A stretch of DNA of 64,000 nt from JAPLJC01 sp963697965 (GTDB lineage: Bacteria > Desulfobacterota > Desulfobaccia > Desulfobaccales > 0-14-0-80-60-11): the NCBI GenBank assembly GCA_963697965.1, contig OY969108.1, positions 1,240,001 through 1,304,000 on the forward strand. Direction: 5' to 3'. A program made the position numbers and the translations under genes. Positions 24,311 through 32,818 of this stretch are shown here, piece by piece. The notes under the pieces are model-generated. The model had not been told where the DNA came from. It saw only the letters and a program-made list of their open reading frames with translations, and did not search any database. Every line of letters begins with the position of its first letter. Position 1 is the stretch's first letter.

Positions 24311-24789
24311 GGGTTGCTCACAGACAATTAACAGAAGATTAATTTGAATTTCTGGTTATTATGTTATTTACCTTATTTTTGGCTCAGACAAAAAAATCCC
24401 AAGATATTGAATTGGTTTTTTTTTGGCGCCGAGGAGGGCTCAGGGGCGCGCCTTTGTTTACCCTGATTGAGGTCTAATCATGGTCCGCGTTTTGCCCGCC
24501 AGCGCAAGAGCCCGACTTGAGAGAGATGGGCCGCCATGTTTGGGTACCTGGGGGCGATCACCTCAGACGGAAATGGGATCAGGTACAGGCCTCTTCCGTT
24601 GAGATATTCCAGCGGGACAATTTACATTCCGTGAACCCTGCGCGTGGCGGCTCATTTCCCTAAGCCAGCAGAGGGTGGATGCAATTTGGGGTTAATTTGG
24701 GTCTACTGGTAGTCCCAACCTATGGATTTTAAGTAATTGTATTAATGGTTTATTTATTTTTTTTCGTGGGGGTGGGGGATTTTTCCCAC
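24311..24789. other. AT-rich gap without supported genes
   Basis: Contains several homopolymer T and A tracts but no ORF with recognisable content on either strand. Possibly decayed sequence next to the IS. Confidence 0.4.
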
Positions 24790-24818
24790 TTGACAATAAT
24801 TTACAGTATGTTTACCTT
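24790..24818 (+). promoter_or_regulatory. Possible promoter of the small HTH gene
   Basis: TTGACA at 24790-24795, a 17-base spacer and TACCTT at 24813-24818; about 100 bases upstream of the GTG start at 24918. Confidence 0.4.
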
Positions 24819-24917
24819 TATTCCGCTATGGGCAGTGAGGCAAGGGCAAGCGGATAAGCCAGCGAACTCAATATCTCCTTTTTTAGGTTTCAGCCTGAGT
24901 TTTCCGGGGGACCCCAA

Positions 24918-25148
24918 GTGAATACTCTTTTGCAATGGATCGAACTTGAGGGGACTGAGGGACGGCGCCGCCTCTTTACAGCCATCAAGAGCGAGTATCC
25001 GAGGTTCACCCAGGCCAGTCTGACCCATTACATCCGGGGCCTTCGCGTCCCCGAGTTTAGGATAGCCGAAATCATCTCCAAGGTCACCGGAATTCCCATA
25101 TTCCTGTTGTCGTTCCGTCTTAACCACAAGTACAAGGTGCCAAATTGA
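24918..25148 (+). CDS. Small helix-turn-helix protein
   Basis: A 76-residue product. The segment TQASLTHYIRGLRVPEFRIAEIISKVTGIPI has the pattern of an XRE/Cro-type HTH (ASLTHYIRG as recognition helix region), followed by a short basic tail. Start GTG 24918. It lies upstream of the exopolysaccharide locus on the same strand and could be a local regulator, but that is inference. Confidence 0.55.
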   Translation: MNTLLQWIELEGTEGRRRLFTAIKSEYPRFTQASLTHYIRGLRVPEFRIAEIISKVTGIPIFLLSFRLNHKYKVPN

Positions 25149-25228
25149 AGATAGAACATCTCATCATCGTTAAGCATTTAAAAAGTGGGCTCAGGCTTTA
25201 ACTTGTGAAACCCTAAATAAAATTAGCA

Positions 25229-25242
25229 CAGGCTAAAGCCTG
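25229..25242. repeat. Palindrome CAGGCTAAAGCCTG
   Basis: A 14-bp perfect inverted repeat; a half copy (CAGGCTTTA) occurs at 25192-25200 and a relative forms the inner stem at 7017-7030. Likely a REP-like family in this genome, or part of the leader of the next gene. Confidence 0.4.
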
Positions 25243-25391
25243 CGAATACAGGAACATCTAGATTTTTTAATTACATTTTTGAAATAGGACCCTAGCGGGA
25301 TATATTTGCTAACGTAATAGGACTTTTAAGCCGATCTAGGCTCTGTGACCAATAGGTATTTAGGTTTTCCGGCTTGAAGGAGACATTTTAA

Positions 25392-25967
25392 ATGTCATGG
25401 CTGCGGCTAGCTGTCCTGGCCTTCTTGATAACCATATTAATATTTGCTGGGTTGGCCAGGGGCCAAGGTCGTTATGATATCCCGGAACAGGGCCCCCAAC
25501 CCTTACAAAACGGTCTGCCGGAGCAGCGCCCCCAACCCTTGCAAAACGATCTGCCGGAGCAGGGCCCGCAACTCTTGCAAGGCGATCTGCCGAACCATAG
25601 ACAACTAAGTCTCAGTAGTGGCCAATCAATGGATGTTTGTAATCCTAAAGCTAAACTTCACCAACCGGGTCAGGGGGCCAAAGGTATCAATAAGAGTGCT
25701 AAAGGCGCCAGTCCCAAGCCCTATGCTTTTGGACCCGGTTCCTTCGAACCTGCCTCCGGGCATTATGGAATGCAGCAAGCCAAGGAACCGCAGTTTGGCT
25801 TTCCCGGAAAGGGCAGCCCTGGCTCCAGTCCTGGTTCGACCTCATTTTTGGACGGATATCTTTTAAGGTCTTTGCAGGATGATAGTTTAGGAAAGGAAAA
25901 CCGGGAGAGTGAGGATAAGCCCACAGATGATTTGCCTTTTAATGGCGAGACTTCTTCTAACTTCTAA
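25392..25967 (+). CDS. Exported repeat protein of unknown function at the head of the EPS locus
   Basis: 191 residues: signal peptide (LAVLAFLITILIFAGLARGQ), then three and a half tandem 12-residue repeats of the form LPEQGPQPLQND, then a Gly/Ser/Pro-rich low-complexity tail with a single Cys. Start ATG 25392 behind AAGGAG. A 7-bp perfect inverted repeat (GACATTT-T-AAATGTC, 25382-25396) spans the start codon and the end of the Shine-Dalgarno, which could hide the start. No family recognised; the position suggests a matrix or surface role. Confidence 0.65.
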   Translation: MSWLRLAVLAFLITILIFAGLARGQGRYDIPEQGPQPLQNGLPEQRPQPLQNDLPEQGPQLLQGDLPNHRQLSLSSGQSMDVCNPKAKLHQPGQGAKGINKSAKGASPKPYAFGPGSFEPASGHYGMQQAKEPQFGFPGKGSPGSSPGSTSFLDGYLLRSLQDDSLGKENRESEDKPTDDLPFNGETSSNF

Positions 25968-26135
25968 AAGATTTTGCTTAAGTTAGGAGACTCACCTGCC
26001 ATTTCAGGGCAACCCCAACAAATATGTGAGGCCGACAATCCCATTCCAGGAACTGATCGCAGTGTTCACAGCCATTCCAGGCCGAAAACCCGAAGGGTGG
26101 GATAATTTTCCTATTCACAACCGGATGGAAAATCT

Positions 26136-27278
26136 ATGTGGAAATCAATCATAACAGTATTGATGGCGTTGAGCTTGTTGAGCGGTTGCGCCGCCGGTCC
26201 TGAAGGCTCAATATCCTCTAGCGGCAAGTACATAATCCAGGGGGGGAAGTGGGTGCCTAACAACCAGGCCTTGACCCAGAGTGCAGCTCCCAACCTCAAC
26301 CCCAACGTGAACGCCAACGCCAACCAGAACCTGCAGAACCAATTGATGGTCCAGGGCTCCCAGGCCGCGCTGGCCAACTATAAAGATTACCAGGTGGGGC
26401 CGGAGGATCAGCTGGATATTGTCGTGCTCGGCCAGGACGCCCTTAACCGGACGCTCAGGGTCAACGGCCAGGGCGAGATTGTCATGCCGATGGTGGGTGC
26501 GGTCAAGGTGGCGGGGCTGACCACCCAGGAAATCGAAAAGCGATTGAGCGACTTATATAACGCCAGCTACCTGGTTAATCCGCAGATTACGGTGGAGGTC
26601 AAGGAATACCGCCACCAGCGGGTAGCCATCACCGGCGCGGTCATGAAACCAGGCTCCTACGAGCTCATCGGCCCCCGCAGCTTGCTGGAGGTCTTAGCAA
26701 TGGCTGGCGGTATTGCGAACCAGGGTTCAGTATCCGGCGGTGGCGGGGCCCTGGCAGGTGATGTGGTCGATGTGATCCGCCACCAGAACGCTCCTGAGCG
26801 GGCTGGAACGATTAGATCTGGAGCGGTTCAGCCTTTTGCCCCGAAAACCGAGACCCTGGTCATTGACCTGCGCCGCCTGATGAGCGGACAGGAACCACGC
26901 TTGAACATCATGGTGCGCAACGGCGACGCAGTCTATGTGCCCAATGCCGGCACCGCCTTTGTCTTGGGGGCGGTAAAAAAGCCGGGGTTTGTCGTTGTTA
27001 AGGAGAACTTGACGCTGTCCCAGGCCATAGCAATGGCAGGGGATATCGACCCCATGTTAGCGAACTATGATATTACCATCATGCGGTTTGATGATCAGGG
27101 CAAGCCCATCAGTATTAAGACTAATCTAACGAGGATCTTGGCCCGAACTGAACCGGATATTCGCATCAAAGACAATGACGTGGTGGTGGCTAAGGAAAAT
27201 GTCGTAAAAAAGGCCTTGTGGTATTTCAAGAACATACTGCCCGTAAGCGGTGGTTATAGTGTTGGCTCATCTTTCTAA
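26136..27278 (+). CDS. Polysaccharide export outer-membrane lipoprotein (Wza family)
   Basis: A 380-residue lipoprotein with an LSGC lipobox (Cys18). The poly-export domain begins YQVGPEDQLDIVVLGQDALNRTLRV and is followed by SLBB segments (VAITGAVMKPGSYELIGPRSLLEVLAMAGG and VFVLGAVKKPGFVVVKENLTLSQAIAMAG). Expected to form the outer-membrane translocon for the polysaccharide made by the downstream genes. Immediately upstream of the co-polymerase/kinase gene (30-base gap), a standard pairing. Confidence 0.95.
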   Translation: MWKSIITVLMALSLLSGCAAGPEGSISSSGKYIIQGGKWVPNNQALTQSAAPNLNPNVNANANQNLQNQLMVQGSQAALANYKDYQVGPEDQLDIVVLGQDALNRTLRVNGQGEIVMPMVGAVKVAGLTTQEIEKRLSDLYNASYLVNPQITVEVKEYRHQRVAITGAVMKPGSYELIGPRSLLEVLAMAGGIANQGSVSGGGGALAGDVVDVIRHQNAPERAGTIRSGAVQPFAPKTETLVIDLRRLMSGQEPRLNIMVRNGDAVYVPNAGTAFVLGAVKKPGFVVVKENLTLSQAIAMAGDIDPMLANYDITIMRFDDQGKPISIKTNLTRILARTEPDIRIKDNDVVVAKENVVKKALWYFKNILPVSGGYSVGSSF

Positions 27279-27308
27279 CTGCGAAAGTGACTCGGAGGGT
27301 ATAAGCTC

Positions 27309-29516
27309 ATGTCAAGCCTTGACCAGCACCCCTTAATGGTTCCACCACCCGGAACCCCGTTGCCCCCCACCTCTCCGCTTCCGCCCTTGGATTACTTTGA
27401 TGTGGAGGAGCAGGGAGGGGGCCTGCAGGATTACCTTTATATACTGTTGAAACACAAATGGGTGGTTATCGGCACTTTTCTCGCAGTATTCCTGGCCGTA
27501 GCAGTTCGTACTTATCTTACCACCCCCATCTTCCGCGCCAGCGCCACGTTGCAGATCACTGAAGATAGTCTGGCTTCCCGGGTATCCGCGACTGGAACTT
27601 CCTCGTTTTTCTACGATAACGCAGGGAAGTTCCAGCAGACCCAATACGATATTCTCAAGAGCGCATCTCTGGCCAAGAGGGTGACCCAGGCCCTGAACCT
27701 GCCGGGGCATAATGGATTGGAGGGACTGGAGGTCACCCCGGTGCCCGATACCTATCTGGTGCAGGTGGCCTTTCAATCCCCCGACAGGTATCTGGCTCAA
27801 CGGGTGGTCAACGTTATCGCCGACGAGTACATGTACTTATCCATCGACCGGCGCAATGAGTCCTATGCGCTGGTAAGGAAATGGCTGGATAGACAGCTCT
27901 TGGAAATGGCGGCCAAGGTGCAGGAGGCCCAGCAGAAGCTCTATAAATTCGGGCAAAAGAGCGATATCTACGCCATGGACGATAAAGGCAGCAACGTGGT
28001 GGTGCAGAAATTCGTCGACCTGAGCAGCCTGCTCACCCGGGCCCAGGCCGAGAAAATGGCCAAGGAGGCTCAATTCAAGCAGATTCAGGAAGAAGGGCCC
28101 GATGCCCCCCTGATTGTCAATAACGGTTTGATTGCCTCGCTACGCGCCCAGGTGGTGGACCAAGAGGCCAAGATTGCAGCCATGAAGAAGGTTTATCGCA
28201 GCCAACATCCGGAAATGCTGGCCGAACAGGCCAACCTGACTGAATTGCGAGGGCGCCTGCAGGCCGAGGTCAAACGTATTCAGGATAGCATCAAGGCAGA
28301 TTATGAGGCGTCCACCCGCACGGAAAAACTGCTGAACGACAGCCTTACGGACCAAAAAGGGCAGATGGCCAAGATGCAGAATAATCTCACTGACTTTCAG
28401 ATCTTGAAAAGGGACGCCCAGACCAATGAGCAGTTCTACCAGGCCCTGTTGGCCAGAGTCAAGGAGGTCAGTATCGCCGGCACCATGGTGCCTTCCAACG
28501 TCGTGGTCATTGACCCGGCGACACTTCCCACAGCGCCTTTTTTACCCAACACTCGGAAAAACCTGACCACGGGCGCGATCCTGGGTCTGGCCCTGGGCGT
28601 GGGCCTGGCCTTTTTGCTGGAAAAACTGAATGATTCCATCCAATCCGTTGATGACCTGGAACGGACCTGCAACTTACCCTCGTTGGGGATGGTACCCTTG
28701 CTGGGCAGCAACGGCAGGATGCTCCCTTACCATCTTGAAAAATCTGAGGGGACAGGTGTCCGGCGCTATCTCCCCCGGCTCCGGCGCCAAGACCAGGCCT
28801 TCACCGGTGCTGAAAATGGAGACTTAATTGTATTCAAAGACCCCAAATCCCCGGTGAGCGAAGCCATCCGTCATGTCTATACCGCTATCATGCTTTCAGC
28901 ATCTGGCCGGCCTCCGGCTGCCATCATGGTTACCAGCGCCAATCCCGGTGAGGGGAAAACCCTGGTTACCTCCAATCTGGCCCTGGCCTTCGCCCTCGAC
29001 GGACAACAAACGCTCCTGATAGATTGCGACCTGCGGAAGCCCAGGGTCCACAAAATCTTTCGGCAAAATCTCCAGCCCGGTCTCAGCAATTACCTCACCG
29101 GCAGCGCCACCCTGGAAGAGATCCTGCGCCCCACCTCCGTCCCCAACTTGTCGATCCTAACCTCCGGGGCTCTCCCCCCCAGCCCCCCCATACTTGTGAA
29201 TTCCCAAGAGTTCAAGGATCTTCTCCTGCAACTCCGCCAGCGGTTTAAGCACATTATTATCGATACGCCTCCCATGCTGGCGTTTTCCGAGGGCCTGATC
29301 ATTTCCGTCCTGACCGACGGGGTGTTACTGGTAACTAGGTATAATTGCACTCAAAAGAGCAGCGGCCGCCTGGCCCATCTGCGCCTCACCCAGATCCGCG
29401 CCCCCCTGTTAGGCGCCGTCCTGAACTGCGTCGACTCTCTTGGACAAACCTATGGAGGCTATAATTATAGCTATTCTTCCAAATACTATGATGGAGATTC
29501 ACACCATAAATCTTGA
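27309..29516 (+). CDS. Polysaccharide co-polymerase with BY-kinase domain (Wzc family)
   Basis: 735 residues: a Pro-rich cytoplasmic start, Wzz domain with TM1 near residue 50, a long periplasmic coiled coil, a GNVR-like segment, TM2 near residue 420, then a cytoplasmic tyrosine autokinase. Walker A SANPGEGKT (K550), Walker A' LLIDCDLRKPR and Walker B IIIDTPPML are intact. The C-terminal tail has a Tyr cluster (YGGYNYSYSSKYYDG) for autophosphorylation, which tunes chain length and export. Its likely phosphatase is at 60256-60993. Confidence 0.95.
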   Translation: MSSLDQHPLMVPPPGTPLPPTSPLPPLDYFDVEEQGGGLQDYLYILLKHKWVVIGTFLAVFLAVAVRTYLTTPIFRASATLQITEDSLASRVSATGTSSFFYDNAGKFQQTQYDILKSASLAKRVTQALNLPGHNGLEGLEVTPVPDTYLVQVAFQSPDRYLAQRVVNVIADEYMYLSIDRRNESYALVRKWLDRQLLEMAAKVQEAQQKLYKFGQKSDIYAMDDKGSNVVVQKFVDLSSLLTRAQAEKMAKEAQFKQIQEEGPDAPLIVNNGLIASLRAQVVDQEAKIAAMKKVYRSQHPEMLAEQANLTELRGRLQAEVKRIQDSIKADYEASTRTEKLLNDSLTDQKGQMAKMQNNLTDFQILKRDAQTNEQFYQALLARVKEVSIAGTMVPSNVVVIDPATLPTAPFLPNTRKNLTTGAILGLALGVGLAFLLEKLNDSIQSVDDLERTCNLPSLGMVPLLGSNGRMLPYHLEKSEGTGVRRYLPRLRRQDQAFTGAENGDLIVFKDPKSPVSEAIRHVYTAIMLSASGRPPAAIMVTSANPGEGKTLVTSNLALAFALDGQQTLLIDCDLRKPRVHKIFRQNLQPGLSNYLTGSATLEEILRPTSVPNLSILTSGALPPSPPILVNSQEFKDLLLQLRQRFKHIIIDTPPMLAFSEGLIISVLTDGVLLVTRYNCTQKSSGRLAHLRLTQIRAPLLGAVLNCVDSLGQTYGGYNYSYSSKYYDGDSHHKS

Positions 29517-29562
29517 GCCGGTCCCATAACTGCAAATTAAACCCTTCATCCAGGGTAATCCT

Positions 29563-31026
29563 ATGATTATGCGAATGATAGATCTCCTGTTTTCCTTGAT
29601 CGGATTGCTGGGTTTAATTATCATGCTCCCCTTTGTGGCGTTGTTGATTAAGCTGGACTCCAAGGGACCGGTTTTCTATTTAGGCGATCGGCTGGGTCTA
29701 AACGGCAAAATTTTTAAGATGTATAAATTTCGCACCATGTATGAAACCCCGGATATTCAGGGACCCAGCGTTTCACCCGAGGGAGACCGCCGGGTCACCA
29801 CCGTGGGCCGGATACTGCGCCGTTTGAAGTTGAACGAGTTTCCCCAGTTCCTCAATGTGCTCAAGGGAGAGATGACCCTGGTGGGGCCCCGGCCCGAGAC
29901 ACCTGACCTGGCCGCCGCTTACCCGCCGGCAGCCAGAAAGATTTTTTCGGTAAAGCCCGGACTAATCGGTCCCAACCAGATTTTGGGGCGGAATGAAGAA
30001 GAGCTTTACCCCCCCGGGGTAGACCCGCAGAAATTCTACATCGAGCAGATCTTGCCGCAGAAACTTCCCCTGGACCTGCAATTTATTGACGACCAATCCT
30101 TGCTCAAGAATCTTAAATATCTCTTTCAGGGCGCTCTGGTGACTATAACCGGGGCCGTTGGCCGCCGCCATTTGTTGGATAATCTGAGTCAGATTCTTAT
30201 GCTCCTGACCGACGCCGCGTTATGTCTAGTTTCCTTTATGCTGGCCGATTTTTTGAGATATGCAACCACTAACGACCCAGCGGTTACGGCGGCTCTTCAC
30301 CGGATCCTGCCCTGGACCGTGCTGGTCCGCCTGCCGATATTTATCTATTTCGGCTTCTATTATGTCTTGATCCGCCATCTGTCTCTCTATGATATCAAGC
30401 GAGTCTTTAAAGGGGTGGCGGTGTCCAGCTTTGCCCTGGCAGCTATCCCTTTTCTAACCGGTTTGGCTACGGGATACGCCCGGGGAGTTTTCTTAATCGA
30501 CTGGTTTTGCCTAACCACCTTACTTATAGGGTATCGAGTCCTGGCAAAGAAATTATACCTGTGGTATAAGTTCCAAGCCTCTGCCAACGGCGAGAAAACC
30601 AGGGTGCTCATCTGGGGGGCGGGAGACTGTGGCGAGCTCTGCCTGCGTTTTCTTCAGAAAGAGCGTCAGCCGTCCTATGAGGTGCTGGGCTTTATTGATG
30701 ACAATCCCGGAAAACGGGGGAAAAGGCTGGGAGGGGTTAAGGTCCTGGGGGATCGCCACCACCTTAATACCATTTGTCAACTGTATAAGGTGCAGCAAGT
30801 GTTTATCGCGATTGCCGCCTCTCCCTTGGATGAATTGAAGAATATTCTGAAAATCTGCCGCGATTCGGGTTTAAGGCCGCAACTGTTTTTGGCTAAAACG
30901 GGAGTGGAAGGAGAAGAAAACAACCTTCAGCACCCCGGGGACTTAATCCCGGCCAACGGTTATTTTTCCCAGGCGGGAGCGGCGAAGCAGGAGTTTAATG
31001 GCCCTCCCTCGGGCGGTCTTGTTTAA
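29563..31026 (+). CDS. Initiating sugar transferase fused to a membrane plus Rossmann domain, permuted order
   Basis: 487 residues. Residues 1-200 are a bacterial sugar transferase (polyprenyl-phosphate glycosyl-1-phosphate transferase): N-terminal membrane helix, YKFRTMYET, DRRVTTVGRILRRLKLNEFPQFLNVL, LVGPRPETP. Residues 205-330 hold several membrane helices and 345-460 a Rossmann sub-domain (VLIWGAGDCGELCLRFL; VLGFIDDNPGKRGKRLGGVKVLG) of the kind that precedes the transferase in WcaJ/FlaA1-type proteins. Here the order is reversed. It would load the first sugar phosphate on undecaprenyl phosphate. Confidence 0.88.
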   Translation: MIMRMIDLLFSLIGLLGLIIMLPFVALLIKLDSKGPVFYLGDRLGLNGKIFKMYKFRTMYETPDIQGPSVSPEGDRRVTTVGRILRRLKLNEFPQFLNVLKGEMTLVGPRPETPDLAAAYPPAARKIFSVKPGLIGPNQILGRNEEELYPPGVDPQKFYIEQILPQKLPLDLQFIDDQSLLKNLKYLFQGALVTITGAVGRRHLLDNLSQILMLLTDAALCLVSFMLADFLRYATTNDPAVTAALHRILPWTVLVRLPIFIYFGFYYVLIRHLSLYDIKRVFKGVAVSSFALAAIPFLTGLATGYARGVFLIDWFCLTTLLIGYRVLAKKLYLWYKFQASANGEKTRVLIWGAGDCGELCLRFLQKERQPSYEVLGFIDDNPGKRGKRLGGVKVLGDRHHLNTICQLYKVQQVFIAIAASPLDELKNILKICRDSGLRPQLFLAKTGVEGEENNLQHPGDLIPANGYFSQAGAAKQEFNGPPSGGLV

Positions 31027-31129
31027 TAATGGGAGGAGGGGTATCCCTCATTTATCCCCTATCCTCCGCTGGAGGGGAGGGGGAATTTAGTCTCTTTTCC
31101 GCTCCCATTAATAACTGGGTAGGGCAAAT

Positions 31130-31856
31130 ATGCGAGCCATAATCCTGGCAGGCGGCAAGGGCGTGCGCCTTGCCCCGGTAACCGACGTCATCCCCAAGCC
31201 CCTGGTTCCCCTGGGCGGCAGGCCCATCATGGAGATCGTCATCCGCCAGCTCCAACGCCATGGCTTCCGTCATATAACCCTGGCCGTGGGCTACATGGCC
31301 GACCTGATCCGGGCTTATTTTGGGGACGGCGCCAAATTGGGGGTACACCTCGATTATTCTTACGAATCGAGGCCTCTGGGAACCGTCGGCCCCCTGGCCC
31401 TGATTAACGATCTGGACGATACCTTTCTGGTCATGAACGCCGACGTTCTGACCGACTTTAATTATCATGATCTTTTAAATTTTCATAAAACCCATGGAGG
31501 CGTCGCCACCATAGGAGCCTATCAACGCCAGGTGATCATCGATTTGGGGGTGATCAAGGCGGACGGTGACCACCGGGTCCAGTCTTATATTGAAAAACCT
31601 AGCTATCTCCCATTTGGTCAGCATGGGAATTTACGTCTTCGAACCCAAGATTTTATCGTATATCAGGGGCAGCGGTTATCTCGATTTCCCTGATCTGGTC
31701 AACATGCTTCTAAGGGAGGGTCAGCAAGTAAGTTACCTGCCTCACCATGGCTACTGGCTGGATATCGGCCGGCATGAAGACTATGCCCAGGCCGCAGAGC
31801 AATTCGAGGACCTCAACCGCAAACTTGGATTATTGCCAACTGATACGGGCGGCTGA
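31130..31856 (+). pseudogene. Sugar-nucleotide nucleotidyltransferase with a frameshift
   Basis: The first frame gives a normal nucleotidyltransferase start (MRAIILAGGKGVRLAPVTDVIPKPL with G-x-G-x-R and Lys) through DLGVIKADGDHRVQSYIEKPSY, then loses homology. The family pattern resumes one base over, at SHLVSMGIYVFEPKILSYI, and runs to 31856 (HHGYWLDIGRHEDYAQA). One extra base near 31605-31612 (TATCTCCCAT) explains this. Either a recent pseudogene or a sequencing error; if corrected, about 241 aa. Confidence 0.85.
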
Positions 31857-32101
31857 TCCAAATTATTGAACCATTTTCGTGACCAGGTGGTTAAGGGGAC
31901 CGGCGCCGTTGGATCGGTGGGGCGTGGACCGGTTCGTCAACTAATCCCTCTGGCCCAGCTGAAATCCGGCTCTTGGATAATAGTGAGAGTGAACTCTTTC
32001 TCCTGAGCGAACGATAAAGTCCTCAGAATATCCGGAAAATATCCGTTCGCCACCGATTTTCCCAAAATTGCTTGGGATGCCTGCCGCATCACTTGATCAG
32101 G
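31857..32101. other. Gap before acetyltransferase gene
   Basis: 245 bases with no supported gene; the composition shifts to AT-rich at its end. Confidence 0.35.
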
Positions 32102-32725
32102 ATGGTCAGGCCGAGAGATATTACGTTGAGACAAGAGTTACCAAAAACCAACCTTATTGAAAGTCGTCCCATTTCTATTTTAGAAGCCATCCGGAATGGG
32201 TACGAAATGGATGTTCCTTTACTAGTTACCAAGTATTCGCCCGAGAACCCATTTCCATTAGAGAGCAGATACCTCTCAATTTTGCTTAGAGTTCATAAGC
32301 TTCACATTCCGTTTATTCATAAAATAGCTTTTATTAAAATAATGAAATATCTAAAATGTAATAAAACCAAATTTGCGCCTGGTTTCACTTGTCTTTATGG
32401 AAATATTTTTTCAGAAGGGGCCTCTTTGAGCGACACTTTTTTTGTAGATTATGCCAACATTTATATCGGGGAAGGGACTGGATTTTCCTATCGTAATATG
32501 GTAATTACCTCCAATCATGAAATGGGATTAATGCAAAATGTTTATGCGAAAGAAATAGTAATTGGAAAAAATGTTTGGATTACTTCCCGGGTAACAATTC
32601 TTGGCGGGGTCCACATCGGGTCTAATGCAGTGATAGGCGCTGGCAGCGTGGTCACTAAGGATATTCCCCCCGCCGTTTTTGCGGCGGGCATACCTGCTAA
32701 ACCTCTTTACAAAATCGATCGATAA
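32102..32725 (+). CDS. Left-handed beta-helix acyltransferase (WbbJ/maa-like)
   Basis: About 207 residues. The C-terminal half has hexapeptide repeats (IGKNVWITSRVTILGGVHIGSNAVIGAGSVVTKDIPP) and the closing AAGIPAKPLYKI motif of O-acetyltransferases; an internal NHEMG segment supplies the catalytic His. The N-terminal 70 residues are family-atypical. Start uncertain: ATG 32102 used, with TTG at 32072 possible. AT-rich relative to neighbours, suggesting transfer. Probably acetylates a sugar of the polymer. Confidence 0.82.
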   Translation: MVRPRDITLRQELPKTNLIESRPISILEAIRNGYEMDVPLLVTKYSPENPFPLESRYLSILLRVHKLHIPFIHKIAFIKIMKYLKCNKTKFAPGFTCLYGNIFSEGASLSDTFFVDYANIYIGEGTGFSYRNMVITSNHEMGLMQNVYAKEIVIGKNVWITSRVTILGGVHIGSNAVIGAGSVVTKDIPPAVFAAGIPAKPLYKIDR

Positions 32726-32818
32726 AGGAAATTAATTAAGCCTCTGGAGCTAAATTCCTAAAGATCTTGAGCCAGACAACCGATCAATACATTTTTTAAT
32801 GGAATTTTTACCATCTAA

